From Bradyrhizobium sp. PSBB068 (GTDB taxonomy: Bacteria; Pseudomonadota; Alphaproteobacteria; Rhizobiales; Xanthobacteraceae), in NCBI GenBank assembly GCA_016839165.1, contig CP069300.1, positions 1,178,001-1,242,000 of the forward strand: 64,000 nucleotides of DNA. The letters are read 5' to 3'. The position numbers were made by a program, and so were the translations under genes. The notes beneath the pieces were generated by a model that did not search any database, was not told where the DNA came from, and worked only from the letters and a program-made list of their open reading frames with translations. Positions 51,534 through 61,042 of this stretch are shown here, one piece after another. The stretch's first letter is position 1, and each line of letters opens with the position of its first letter.

Positions 51534-53495
51534 TCACGCCGCGTGCACCGAGTGGCGCGGATCGTGATCGAGCAGCGCGGAGATGTCGCTGCCCGACATC
51601 GGCCGGCCGATCAGATAGCCCTGGACCTCGTCGCAACTGGTCTGGCGCAGATATTCGAGCTGATCGGCGGTCTCGACGCCTTCGGCCACGACGCCGATCT
51701 GGAGGTCCTGTGCGAGGCCGATCACCGATTTGACGATCGCGGCGCAATCCGGCTCGGTCAGCATGTCCCGGATGAAGGACTGATCGATCTTGATGCGGCT
51801 GAACGGCAGCTTGCGCAAATAGGTCAGCGACGAGAAGCCGGTGCCGAAATCATCGAGCGCAACCGTTAGCCCAAGCTCGAGCAGCCCGTTCAGGATCGCG
51901 GGCGCGGACCCATATTTCGAGATCAGCATCGACTCCGTGATCTCGATTTCCAGCCGATTCGGCGCGACATTCGCCTCGGCAAGCGCATCGACGATGGTTT
52001 GCAGGATGCCGACGTTCTGAAACTGGACCGCGGAGAAATTCACCGCGATCCTGATGTCGTCAGGCCAGCGCGCCAGCATCGCGCAGGCATGGCGGATCAC
52101 CCATTCGCCGAGCTGGTGGATCAGTCCGCTCTCCTCGGCGATCGGAATGAAGACGCTGGGCGGGATCAGGCCGCGCGCCGGATGCTGCCAGCGCAGCAGC
52201 GCCTCGAAGCCGGTGATGCGGCCTTTGCGGATGTCGAGGAACGGCTGGTAGACGAGAAACAGCTGGTTCGCTTCGATCGCCTGTTCGAGATCGCGCTGCA
52301 ACGCGCGGCGGTCGCGCGCCGCCTGGTCGTCGCTCGCTTCGAAGAAGCGGATCGTGCCCGGGCCGGATTTCTTGGCCCGGTAGAGCGCGATGTCGACATG
52401 CTTGAGCAGCTCGTGCGGATTGTTGCCGTCGCGCGGCGCGAGCACGATACCGACGCTGATCGCGCCTGATATCTCCAGTCCGTCGATCGGGAGTGGATCG
52501 GCGAACGCCGCGACGAAGCGTTCGGCGATCGCGAGCACGTCCTCGGGTCGCGTCAGATTGGACATGATCAGCGCGAACTCGTCGCCGCCGATCCGCGCGA
52601 CATGCTCGGCCGCGCGGGTGCAGCGCTGCAGCCGGGCCGCGACCTGCACCAGGAATTCGTCGCCTGCCTGACGGCCGAACCTGTCGTTGATCTCCTTGAA
52701 GCGATCGAGATCGAGCAGCAGCACGGCGAATTCCTCGCCGGAGCGCGCCAGCCGGCTCAGCGCGCCGTTGAGCGCCTCGTTGAAGGCGACGCGGTTCGGC
52801 AGATGCGTCAGCGGATCCTGCCGCACCGTCCGCTCCGCCTCGTGCTGGGCGATGATGCGACGCCTGAACTCGAAGGCATTGACGAACACGCCGCGCAGCA
52901 GCACCGAGCCGTAAACCAGCACGAGGACGGCCATCAGCAGATAGATGAAATCGCCGTCGCGGCCGAGGCAGATGGCGATGCCGACGAAGATCGGCGCGGT
53001 GAAGGCAATCGCGGCGATCGGGATGGTGGAGAAGGCGAAGGCGCCGCCGGCGAGCATTCCGGCGCAAAGACAGGTGATCACCAGCTGGGCGCCGCTCGAT
53101 GCGTTGGCGAAGAAGGCGACCGGGACGACACCCCAGGCGGCGCCGAGCGCCAGCGCATTGCGCACCAGCCGGTACATGGTCCGGCGCGAGACGAATTGCG
53201 GCTTGGTGATGCGGCGCGAGGCGCGCGCCTGCAGGCCGAAGAACAGCGCGGCGCTGCCGACTGCGGCGGCCCACACCAGCGCAAAGGCCCAGTCCGCCGA
53301 TTGCCAGAGTGCAATGGCGAGCACCAGCGCGTTGCAGGCGTTGGCCAGCATGATGCCGAAGGAATAGCCGAGCACGAGCGACACCTGCTCGGCGCGGATG
53401 TGGCCGGCGAGCGCTTCATCCGTCGGTGGTGCGCCGAGGGCCGCGAGGTCACCGGCGAACAGGGCCGCGAAATATGATCTGAGATCGATACGCAT
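51534..53495 (-). CDS. Membrane-bound GGDEF/EAL cyclic-di-GMP protein
   Basis: 653 residues from the ATG at 53495, preceded by GGTGAG; starts at 53543 and 53570 are possible. About six membrane helices in the first 215 residues form an integral sensor, followed by GGDEF (RIGGDEFALI intact) and EAL (GFEALLRW, ITES, DDFGTGFSS intact) domains. Both activities look possible. It is on the opposite strand to the oxygenase genes around it and is probably independent of them. Confidence 0.9.
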   Translation of the reverse strand: MRIDLRSYFAALFAGDLAALGAPPTDEALAGHIRAEQVSLVLGYSFGIMLANACNALVLAIALWQSADWAFALVWAAAVGSAALFFGLQARASRRITKPQFVSRRTMYRLVRNALALGAAWGVVPVAFFANASSGAQLVITCLCAGMLAGGAFAFSTIPIAAIAFTAPIFVGIAICLGRDGDFIYLLMAVLVLVYGSVLLRGVFVNAFEFRRRIIAQHEAERTVRQDPLTHLPNRVAFNEALNGALSRLARSGEEFAVLLLDLDRFKEINDRFGRQAGDEFLVQVAARLQRCTRAAEHVARIGGDEFALIMSNLTRPEDVLAIAERFVAAFADPLPIDGLEISGAISVGIVLAPRDGNNPHELLKHVDIALYRAKKSGPGTIRFFEASDDQAARDRRALQRDLEQAIEANQLFLVYQPFLDIRKGRITGFEALLRWQHPARGLIPPSVFIPIAEESGLIHQLGEWVIRHACAMLARWPDDIRIAVNFSAVQFQNVGILQTIVDALAEANVAPNRLEIEITESMLISKYGSAPAILNGLLELGLTVALDDFGTGFSSLTYLRKLPFSRIKIDQSFIRDMLTEPDCAAIVKSVIGLAQDLQIGVVAEGVETADQLEYLRQTSCDEVQGYLIGRPMSGSDISALLDHDPRHSVHAA

Positions 53496-53772
53496 CTCAC
53501 CACGTTGCCTGCGCGTCGTTACGTCGCCAGTGCGGTTGGCCATGGCGCAACGACCAAGAATTCTATGCAAACCTTTGACAAACTATGAACTATTGGCGCG
53601 AACCCGGCCACCGCGGCACGCGGCGCGGCTGCACCAGGGGGATTGCTCCCGGATCGATACACTGCGTGATGTGATGTCACGGACTCGGCAAGAGCTGCCG
53701 GGCGAAGCGTGGCTTGATCGGCAGTCGGTTTTTCGCAAAGACTTGGGTCCCAGCGAATGAAATCAGGTGCGC

Positions 53773-54768
53773 ATGAGCCTCCCGACCACGAACCACGATC
53801 CCGGGTTTCGGATCACGCGGGCGAGCCATGTCGTCCTGACCGTGCGTGACCTCGCAGCCAGCCGGCAGTTCTACGAAAAAGTGATCGGGCTGATCCTGAC
53901 CGCGGAGGAGGGCGACGCGCTCTACTTCCGCGGCGTCGAGGAGGCCTGTCATCACAGCCTTGTGTTGCGCAAGGGTGGGGGCGCCGCCTGCGCGCGGCTC
54001 GGCCTGCGGGTGTTTCGGGACGACGACCTCGACCGGCTCAAGGCGTTCTTCGAAGCGCAGGGCTGCCGCGCCATTTGGGCCGAGGTGCCGCATCAGGGCC
54101 GCACACTGCAGGCGACCGATCCGGCCGGCACGCCGCTGGAGTTCTGCGCGACCATGCCGGTGGTCCCGCGCATGATCACCCAATTCACCCGCCATGCCGG
54201 CGGCTCGGCGCTGCGGCTCGATCACTATCAGGTGCTGACGCCGGAGGTGCGCAAGGCCTGCGAGTTCTACACCGCGGCAGGCTTCCGGCTCAGCGAGTAT
54301 ATCGCGCCGGCCGGCACCTTCGATCTGCGTGGTGTGTTCCTGCAGCGCAAGGGCAATCCGCACGACATCGTGTTCTTCAACGGCGCCGGACCGCGGCTGC
54401 ATCATTTCGCGTTCCTCGCACCCGAGGTGCACCATCTGCTGAACGCCTGCGATATCGCCGGCGAGCTCGGCTACGGCGCGGCGGTCGAGCGTGGCCCGGG
54501 TCGGCACGGGCCGGGGCATGCGATGTATGTCTACATGCGCGATCCCGACGGGCATCGCGTCGAACTGTTCAACACGCACTACCAGATCATGGATATCGAG
54601 AACGAGCCGATCGGCTGGGACCCGTCCGACCACAAGGTCTCGTTTCCATGGGGATTGCCGGCGCGGCAGGCCTGGTTCGAGGAGGCGACGCCGTTTGCCG
54701 ATGTTCCGATCCGCGAGCCGCAGCTGAAGCCGAGGCCGCTCACGCTCGAGAGCTACCTCGCGAAGTAG
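53773..54768 (+). CDS. Extradiol ring-cleavage dioxygenase, homoprotocatechuate/catechol 2,3-dioxygenase type
   Basis: 331 residues with two VOC modules (about 15-125 and 148-275). The 2-His-1-carboxylate iron site is visible: histidine in LRLDHYQVLTP, histidine in LHHFAFLAP and glutamate in GHRVELFNTHY. It cleaves a catechol next to the hydroxyl pair. It lies 1 nt before an MhpA-like hydroxylase gene, which would supply the catechol. The start could also be a GTG at 53767. Confidence 0.87.
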   Translation: MSLPTTNHDPGFRITRASHVVLTVRDLAASRQFYEKVIGLILTAEEGDALYFRGVEEACHHSLVLRKGGGAACARLGLRVFRDDDLDRLKAFFEAQGCRAIWAEVPHQGRTLQATDPAGTPLEFCATMPVVPRMITQFTRHAGGSALRLDHYQVLTPEVRKACEFYTAAGFRLSEYIAPAGTFDLRGVFLQRKGNPHDIVFFNGAGPRLHHFAFLAPEVHHLLNACDIAGELGYGAAVERGPGRHGPGHAMYVYMRDPDGHRVELFNTHYQIMDIENEPIGWDPSDHKVSFPWGLPARQAWFEEATPFADVPIREPQLKPRPLTLESYLAK

Positions 54769-54769
54769 C

Positions 54770-56383
54770 ATGTCGATGCCGGTCGCGAACCTCACCTATG
54801 ATGCGGCAATCGTCGGCCTCGGGCCGGTCGGCGCCGTCTTCGCCAATCTGCTGGCAAAGGCCGGCTTGCGCGTCGCCGTCGTCGAGCGCGTCGCCGATAT
54901 CTACGACAAGCCGCGCGCGATCACGCTCGACCACGAGGCGCTCCGCGTGCTGCAGGCGATCGGGCTCGGCGACTTCTTGGAGCAGGCGATCGCCCCGCAT
55001 AACGGCTCGCACTATCTCGGCGTCGACGGCGAGATCATCAAGATCTTCGATCCGATGCCGCCGCCGTTTCCGCTCGGCTGGATTCCGAACGTCACCTTCG
55101 TGCAGCCCGACCTCGAGCAGGCGCTGCGCAACAAGCTTGCCGAATATCCGCGTGTGGACGTCCTGCTCGCGGCTGCCGGCGTAGCGCTGCAGCAGGACGA
55201 TGACGCGGTGACGCTGACCGTACGCCGCGAGTCCGGCGAGCAGTTGCCGATCCGGGCGCGCTATCTGATCGGCTGCGACGGCGCCAACAGCTTCGTGCGC
55301 AAGCAGCTCGATATCGGCCTGGACGACCTTGCCTTCGACGAATGGTGGATGGTGGTGGATACGCTGACCAGCGATCCCGCCAAGCGGCCGGCCAAGAGTT
55401 TTCAATACTGCTGGCCGTCGCGTCCCGGCACCTTCGTGCCGGGTCCGCGCAATCTGCGGCGCTGGGAGATCAAGCTGCTGCCGGGCGAGGATCCCGAGGC
55501 GGCCGGCGCACCCGACAACGTCGTGCGGTTGCTGAACGGTTTTACCGACATCTCCGATCTCACGATCTGGCGCTCGGCGGTCTATCGCTTCCACGCGCTG
55601 CTCGGGCAACGCTGGCGCGACCGTCGTGTGCTGCTGATGGGCGATGCCGTGCACCAGACGCCGCCGTTCCTCGGGCAGGGGCTGTGCGCCGGAATCCGCG
55701 ATGCCGTGAACCTCGCCTGGAAACTCCGACTGGTGCTGCGCGGCGATGCCGGCGAAACGCTGCTCGACAGCTACGAGATCGAGCGCAAGCCGCATGTCCG
55801 CGCGGTCGTCGCCAGCGCCAAGGAGTTCGGCAAGATCATCGGCGAGCTCGATCCGGAGGCGGCAGCCGAACGCGACCTGCGGCTGCGCGCCGAGCTGAAG
55901 GCCGGCAAGGCCGAAACCATCAGGCAGAGATTCATCCCCGATCTCGTCTCCGGCCTGATCGCGCGCGATGCCGTGCTCGCCGGGCGGCTGTTCGTGCAGC
56001 CGCATGTGCGCGCACCGGATGGGCGGACATGCCGGCTCGACGATCTGCTGAAGCCGGAATTTGCGATCGCGACGACGGCCGCGGCGCCGATGGCGTGGCT
56101 ATCGGACGTGGCCTCTTGGCAGGGCCTGTCCGGCGAGCGCGTCGTCATCACCACGTCAGGTGAAAGCAGCGATGCCGACGGCATCTTGAGCGTGGTGGAG
56201 CGCGACGGGCTGTTCGCCGACTGGATGCGGCAGCATGGTGCTGCAGCGGTCATCGTGCGGCCCGACCGCTACGTCTTCGGTGCCGCCGGCAATGCCGACG
56301 AGCTCAACAGGCTCGTCGGTGAGCTGCGCGAAGGTCTCGGCGCGGCGCCCTCATCAATTCCGGCGACATCAGTTACTTCTTGA
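54770..56383 (+). CDS. FAD-dependent aromatic hydroxylase, MhpA-like
   Basis: 537 residues, group A flavoprotein hydroxylase. FAD-binding GLGPVGAVFANLLAKAG (about 16-32), the DG motif in GCDGANSFVR and GDAVHQTPPFLGQGLCAGIRD (about 290-310) are all present. Closest by layout to 3-(3-hydroxyphenyl)propionate hydroxylase, which uses NADH and oxygen to make a catechol. Together with the preceding dioxygenase it forms a hydroxylation plus meta-cleavage pair. Its 3' end overlaps the convergent GlcG-like gene by 11 bp. Confidence 0.88.
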   Translation: MSMPVANLTYDAAIVGLGPVGAVFANLLAKAGLRVAVVERVADIYDKPRAITLDHEALRVLQAIGLGDFLEQAIAPHNGSHYLGVDGEIIKIFDPMPPPFPLGWIPNVTFVQPDLEQALRNKLAEYPRVDVLLAAAGVALQQDDDAVTLTVRRESGEQLPIRARYLIGCDGANSFVRKQLDIGLDDLAFDEWWMVVDTLTSDPAKRPAKSFQYCWPSRPGTFVPGPRNLRRWEIKLLPGEDPEAAGAPDNVVRLLNGFTDISDLTIWRSAVYRFHALLGQRWRDRRVLLMGDAVHQTPPFLGQGLCAGIRDAVNLAWKLRLVLRGDAGETLLDSYEIERKPHVRAVVASAKEFGKIIGELDPEAAAERDLRLRAELKAGKAETIRQRFIPDLVSGLIARDAVLAGRLFVQPHVRAPDGRTCRLDDLLKPEFAIATTAAAPMAWLSDVASWQGLSGERVVITTSGESSDADGILSVVERDGLFADWMRQHGAAAVIVRPDRYVFGAAGNADELNRLVGELREGLGAAPSSIPATSVTS

Positions 56384-56846
56384 TGTCGGCCGCGACCAGC
56401 ACGCGATGGCCATGCAGCAGCTCCTGCAGGGCTTGCAGCGCCGCGACGCCGCATTGGGTGTCCTGCTCACCATTGCCGCCGCTCAGCCCGATGCCGCCGA
56501 CCACCTCGTCGTCGACGACGATCGGAAAGCCGCCGACGAACACGGCGAATTTTCCGTCGAAGCTCCACTGGATGCCGAACGCCTCGTTGCCGGGCAAGGC
56601 AGGTCCGTTCGGCGGCTGGTTGAACAAATGGGTGGAGCGCTTGTGCCCAGCCGCGGTGAACGCCTTGTTCCAGGCGATCTGCGGGCCGGTGACCCGCGCG
56701 CCATCCATCCGCTCCAGCGCCAGCGGATAGCCGCCGTCGTCGGTCACGCAGACCGTCTCCGCGACGCCGATCTCGGCGGATTTGCGGATCGCGGCGGCGA
56801 TCATGTGGCGGGCTTCGGCAAGTTCAAGTTTGAAGGTCTGTCTCAT
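56373..56846 (-). CDS. GlcG/HbpS-family protein
   Basis: 157 residues, the whole of the family domain: LELAEARHMIAAAIRKSAE, VCVTDDGGYPLALERMDGA, and GGFPIVVDDEVVGGIGLSGG. Members bind haem or cobalamin-like ligands or occur in glycolate and aromatic catabolic operons; the function is mostly unknown. It is transcribed toward the hydroxylase gene and lies downstream of the aldehyde dehydrogenase gene (38 nt), probably in one operon with it and the transporter. Confidence 0.85.
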   Translation of the reverse strand: MRQTFKLELAEARHMIAAAIRKSAEIGVAETVCVTDDGGYPLALERMDGARVTGPQIAWNKAFTAAGHKRSTHLFNQPPNGPALPGNEAFGIQWSFDGKFAVFVGGFPIVVDDEVVGGIGLSGGNGEQDTQCGVAALQALQELLHGHRVLVAADIKK

Positions 56847-56884
56847 CGCTATCTTCCGGGATTGGATAGACTGTCGACCGTGGC

Positions 56885-58390
56885 TCAGACGCCGCGGTAG
56901 ACGGTCTTGATCTGGGTGTAGAATTCGAGGCCGGTGCGGCCGGACTCGCGGAAGGTCGAGGTGCTCGACCGTTTCAATCCGCCGAACGGCGCGTTGATCA
57001 GATTGCCGGTGGTGGTGCGGTTGATCTTCACCGTACCGGACTGGATGTCATTGGCGAAATCGTGCATCGCGCGCGGGCTGCGGGTCACGATCGCGGCCGA
57101 CAGCCCATATTCGCTGGCATTGGCCTTGGCGATCGCATCGGCATAGCTGTCGACCGTGATGATCGCGATCACGGGGCCGAAGATCTCCTCGCGTGCGATC
57201 GTCATGTCCTGGGTCACGTCGGTGAAGATCGCGGGCGAGACGAAGTATCCGCCGTCATAGGCGGCGCCGGCGAGCCGGTCGCCGCCATGGAGATGCGTCG
57301 CTTCCTTTTTCCCGATCGCGACATAGCGCAGCACGGTTTCAAGCTGCTTTGCCGTCGCCAACGGCCCCATCTCCATCCCGCCGGTGAGGCCACTGCCGAT
57401 CCTGATCGCCTTCACTCTGGCGAGCAGCCGCGCGGTGAATTCGGCACGCACCTGCTTCATGACCAGCACGCGGCTGGTGCCGGTGCAGGCCTGGCCCGCC
57501 AACGACAGGCCGCCCTTGACGGTCAGATCGACCGCCAGATCGAGATCGGCGTCGTCCATGATGATCAGCGGATTCTTGCCGCCGAGCTCCATCTGCGTGC
57601 GGGTCACGAAGCTGACCGCGCGGCAGATCTGTTCGCCGGCGGACGTCGATCCCGTGAACGAAATCGCGCGAATGACCGGCGGCTCGGTGATCGCAGGCCC
57701 GATCTCGCCGGCCTTGCCGGTGATGAAGTTGAGCACGCCCTTGGGCAGACCTGCCGCAATCAGCGCCTCCGCCAGGCGATAACCGCTGAGCGGCGCGTCG
57801 GACGACGGCTTGAACACGACAGTGTTGCCGGTGATCAGGGCCGGGGCGATCTTGCGCGCCGGGATCGAAATCGGAAAATTCCAGGGTGTGATGACCGACA
57901 CGACGCCGAGCGGCTCGCGCAGCGTATAGACCGTCATGTCCGCATCGTCGTTCGGAAACACCTCGCCGGTGAGCGACTGTCCCTCGACGGCATAGAAGCG
58001 CAGGGTCTGGGCCGAGCGCAGCACCTCGTCGCGGGCGAGACCGAGCGATTTGCCCATCTCCCGCGTGATCTCCCGCGCGATGTGATCTGCGCGTGCCTCG
58101 AGATGATCGGCGGCCCGGTTCAGGATGGCGGCGCGTTTCGTGATCGGCGTCCGTCTCCAGCCTTCGAACGCTGCGGCGGCGGCATCGACAGCGGCTTGAG
58201 CGTCGGCGGCGGTCGATTGCTGGAAGCGTCCGACCAGGTCGGCGTTGTCGGCGGGATTGATGTTCGCGAACAATCGACCGGAGGCGCTTGAGGTGCGCTC
58301 GCCGGCGATCAGGTTCGGAAACGCCTCGATGTCAGCTGCGCCCTCTGCGGAAGGGTGCGCGTTGCGTACCGTCGTGTCAGCTATCGTCAC
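56885..58390 (-). CDS. Aldehyde dehydrogenase
   Basis: 501 residues from a GTG at 58390 with GAGGAG seven bases upstream. Motifs: NFPISIPARKIAPAL, ELGGKNPLIIMDDADLDLA and the catalytic cysteine in GQACTGTSR. The C-terminus is typical of the benzaldehyde/vanillin dehydrogenase-like group. It lies 10 nt after the transporter gene on the same strand. The likely role is to oxidise an aldehyde made by the oxygenase or GMC enzyme of this cluster to an acid. Confidence 0.88.
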   Translation of the reverse strand: MTIADTTVRNAHPSAEGAADIEAFPNLIAGERTSSASGRLFANINPADNADLVGRFQQSTAADAQAAVDAAAAAFEGWRRTPITKRAAILNRAADHLEARADHIAREITREMGKSLGLARDEVLRSAQTLRFYAVEGQSLTGEVFPNDDADMTVYTLREPLGVVSVITPWNFPISIPARKIAPALITGNTVVFKPSSDAPLSGYRLAEALIAAGLPKGVLNFITGKAGEIGPAITEPPVIRAISFTGSTSAGEQICRAVSFVTRTQMELGGKNPLIIMDDADLDLAVDLTVKGGLSLAGQACTGTSRVLVMKQVRAEFTARLLARVKAIRIGSGLTGGMEMGPLATAKQLETVLRYVAIGKKEATHLHGGDRLAGAAYDGGYFVSPAIFTDVTQDMTIAREEIFGPVIAIITVDSYADAIAKANASEYGLSAAIVTRSPRAMHDFANDIQSGTVKINRTTTGNLINAPFGGLKRSSTSTFRESGRTGLEFYTQIKTVYRGV

Positions 58391-58400
58391 GGGATTCTCC

Positions 58401-59942
58401 TCAGTGCCAGATCAGGACCGCGCAGACGGTCGATACCGCCAGGCCGGTCAATACGGGGACCATCGCGGTCCGCACGATCTGGAAGACCGGGACGCGCGCG
58501 AAGCCGGCCACCGCGATCAGCGACGACCAGGCCACCAGGGTGCCGCCGCCGGTCCACACCGCGCCCATCTGGCCGATCGCGGCGAGCGTCGCCGGCTGCA
58601 TTCCAACCGACGGTGCGAGCGCACCCGACAGTGAGCCGGTCAGCGGCAGGCCGGCAAAACCCGAGCCGTCGATGCCGGTGATCATGCCGGAGATCAAAAT
58701 GCCGAAGGCGACGAAGAATTCATTGCCGGGGATCCAGGCCTGCGCGGTCTGGATCAGTTCGAAAAGCAGGCTTGGCGCCTGGGCCGCCGGAACCCCGAGG
58801 ATCGGCGCAGAGAGGCCCGGTTCGGCGCCGAGAAAGAAGAAGCCCGCGATCGGCAGCACGGATCCCATCGCCTTGAAGGCGAACACGAAGCCTTCGGTGA
58901 CGTGATCGGCGCTGGTGTCGAGGAACTTGCGCAGATTTTCAGAGATGGAGGATGCGCAGATCATCAGCATCGCGGCGACGCCACCCACCAGTGCGGCCGC
59001 GTCGCCGCCCTTGAGGTCATGGCCGATGCCGAGCTTGGCCAGCACCATCACGGCGATGACACAGAGGAAGGCGAGCGGGGTCGCGACCGCAAAGAATTTC
59101 GACCAGCCTTCGCGGCGCGTCGGCACCCCGGCAAGTGCCTTGTCGATCTGGGCCTGGGTCGCAAACGGCCGCTGTCCCTCGGCGGTGCCGCGCGCGATCT
59201 CCGCCTTGTCGAAGCTGCCCTCCTGCTCCAGCCGCGCCAGTTCGCCGTTGCTCGACTGGGCCTGCCAGCGCTCCAGCAGCCGGTCGTCGGGCTTGGTGAT
59301 CGACTTGCGGATCGAAAGATAGGCGAGCGTCAATGCGATGCCGCCGGTGATGAGGGACAGCACCAGCGCACGGTCCGCGACGGTGGCGGCACTGACCGCG
59401 GCGCCGGCCGCCTTGGCGCTGATCCCGGGCGCGACGCCGATCACGTAGTCCGACGACAGCGCCATGCCCTGTCCCGCGATCGCGATCGCAATGGCGCCGC
59501 CGAGCGGCGACAGGCCGGCGGCGATCGCCGCGGGCAGCAGCACCGCGGAGACCAGCGGCACGGCCGGCGTCGGCCAGAAGAACAGCGAGATCACATAGGT
59601 GATCGCGGCAAGCACGAAATAGGCTGTATGTCCGGTCTTCATCACGGCGCGGAACGGTTCGACCATGCGGATGTCCGAGCGCAGCGCCTTCAATGCGTTC
59701 AGCAGCGCCGTCATCAACGCGATCACCAGGAAAATGTTGAAGAGCTCCTTGGCGGCGGTGAAGCTCGCGTTGAAGACGCTGGCGAGCGCCGCGACCGGAC
59801 TGTGCGTCCATGCCAGCGCGACCAGCAGCGTTGCGATCACCGACGGCACCACGACGTTGGCGCGCCAGATCATGGTGAGAACGATGACGGCGACGCCGAG
59901 CAGATAGACCCAATGTGCGGCGACGATCGGAGCGTGCTGCAT
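58401..59942 (-). CDS. Multi-helix membrane transporter, probably of the ion-transporter (IT) superfamily
   Basis: 513 residues with about 12 hydrophobic helices in two halves, split by a charged cytoplasmic loop (about 215-280). The two halves each hold a serine/glycine-rich segment (FWPTPAVPLVSAVLLPAAIAAG; GIDGSGFAGLPLTGSLSGA) like the re-entrant hairpins of organic-anion carriers. I cannot name the family with certainty. As the first gene divergent from the diiron-protein operon, it probably moves a carboxylate substrate or product. Confidence 0.75.
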   Translation of the reverse strand: MQHAPIVAAHWVYLLGVAVIVLTMIWRANVVVPSVIATLLVALAWTHSPVAALASVFNASFTAAKELFNIFLVIALMTALLNALKALRSDIRMVEPFRAVMKTGHTAYFVLAAITYVISLFFWPTPAVPLVSAVLLPAAIAAGLSPLGGAIAIAIAGQGMALSSDYVIGVAPGISAKAAGAAVSAATVADRALVLSLITGGIALTLAYLSIRKSITKPDDRLLERWQAQSSNGELARLEQEGSFDKAEIARGTAEGQRPFATQAQIDKALAGVPTRREGWSKFFAVATPLAFLCVIAVMVLAKLGIGHDLKGGDAAALVGGVAAMLMICASSISENLRKFLDTSADHVTEGFVFAFKAMGSVLPIAGFFFLGAEPGLSAPILGVPAAQAPSLLFELIQTAQAWIPGNEFFVAFGILISGMITGIDGSGFAGLPLTGSLSGALAPSVGMQPATLAAIGQMGAVWTGGGTLVAWSSLIAVAGFARVPVFQIVRTAMVPVLTGLAVSTVCAVLIWH

Positions 59943-59976
59943 GATTGTTTGTTTCCCCCTCTAACGCGCAAATAAT

Positions 59977-59989
59977 GTATACTGTATTC
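59977..59989. promoter_or_regulatory. GTATACTGTATTC, candidate GntR operator before the transporter gene
   Basis: An imperfect palindrome 35 nt upstream of the transporter start. Read on the other strand it is GAATACAGTATAC and differs from the site at 60166 by two bases. Confidence 0.6.
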
Positions 59990-60165
59990 AAGAATGGCAA
60001 GCTCAAATTCCGAGCTCGCGGTCCGCGCGGCATATAAGGGCGGGAAGCATCATGACCGCATTTTTGTGCAGAATAAGCACAAAATAGCGGCTGCGTCCTG
60101 CGGATAATGCCGCAGGGAAGGCGGGGCGAAGAACCTAGTCTTCGGTGTTGACAGTTATATAAATC

Positions 60166-60178
60166 GTATACAGTATAC
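60166..60178. promoter_or_regulatory. GTATACAGTATAC, candidate GntR operator before the diiron-protein operon
   Basis: A perfect palindrome around a central base, 13 nt after a TTGACA (-35-like) at 60148-60153 and so covering the likely -10 region. The FCD-type GntR gene at 62157 is the best candidate for its regulator. Confidence 0.65.
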
Positions 60179-60254
60179 AAATAAGGTCGAGCCAGAATGC
60201 GGCCAATGGCCCGTCGCCTGGACGGCAAGTTCTTCACGGCACAGGAGCGCCACG

Positions 60255-61022
60255 ATGCAGAAGATGATGGATCATGTGGAATTTCGAGCGGCCCTCGAAA
60301 ACGCCATCAAGGGGAAGAGCGCCAACAAGGCGCCGTTCAGCGTCGCCTGGGCCAGCGGCAAGCTCAGCCGCGCGCATCTCGCGCGCTGGGCCGAAAACCA
60401 CTACCACTATGTCGGCCCGTTCGCCGACTACCTCGGCTACATCTATGCGCGGATGCCGGAGCAGTACCAGGAGGCCAAGGACTTCCTGCTCGCCAACATG
60501 TACGAGGAAGAGATCGGCGGCGACCGCCACACCGATCTCCTGATCCGCTTCGCGGAGGCCTGCGGTACGACCGCGGCGCGCATCAAGGACCCCGACAACA
60601 TGACGCCGACGACGCGCGGGCTGCAGAGCTGGTGCTATGCAGTCGCGATGCGCGAGGATCCGATCGTCGCGGTGGCCGGCCTCGTGGTCGGCCTGGAATC
60701 GCAGGTGCCCTCGATCTATCGCAAGCAGACGCCGACGCTGCGCGAGAAGTACAAATTCACCGACGAGGAAGTCGAGTTCTTCGACCTTCACATCGTGTCG
60801 GACGAGATCCACGGCGAGCGCGGCTACCAGATCGTGCTGGAGCACGCCAACACGGTCGAGCTGCAGCAGCGTTGCCTCAAGATCTGCGAGATCGGCGCAC
60901 AGATGCGGCTGCTCTACACCACCGCGCTGTATCACGACTATGTCGCAAACGACATTCCGCTGGCAGAGCTCGATCTCGCCAGCGGCGTCTCCGCCGAAGA
61001 GCGCGTGCTGTTGCAGGCCTGA
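60255..61022 (+). CDS. Haem-oxygenase-like diiron (HDO/TenA-PqqC fold) oxidase
   Basis: 255 residues, all-helical. The metal-ligand pattern of haem-oxygenase-like diiron oxidases is visible: E85 and H92 (EEEIGGDRH, E-x6-H), E148 in VGLESQ, then H169, D173 and H176 in LHIVSDEIHGE (H-x3-D-x2-H). PqqC and TenA share the fold but not this full set, so an oxygen-activating metal enzyme is likely. CAGGAG precedes the ATG. The next three genes follow at 20, 3 and 12 nt and include two ferredoxins, which would feed it electrons. The substrate is unknown. Confidence 0.8.
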   Translation: MQKMMDHVEFRAALENAIKGKSANKAPFSVAWASGKLSRAHLARWAENHYHYVGPFADYLGYIYARMPEQYQEAKDFLLANMYEEEIGGDRHTDLLIRFAEACGTTAARIKDPDNMTPTTRGLQSWCYAVAMREDPIVAVAGLVVGLESQVPSIYRKQTPTLREKYKFTDEEVEFFDLHIVSDEIHGERGYQIVLEHANTVELQQRCLKICEIGAQMRLLYTTALYHDYVANDIPLAELDLASGVSAEERVLLQA

Positions 61023-61042
61023 GCCGCGGGGAGCGCGCCGCG

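Larger units (their letters stand above)
59943..60254. other. Divergent regulatory region of the transporter/diiron-protein unit
   Basis: 312 nt without a gene, more AT-rich at both ends than the surroundings. It contains two GTATAC-type operator candidates (listed separately) and a TTGACA at 60148-60153 that could be a -35 box for the rightward operon. The middle part (60000-60130) shows nothing recognisable. Confidence 0.75.
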
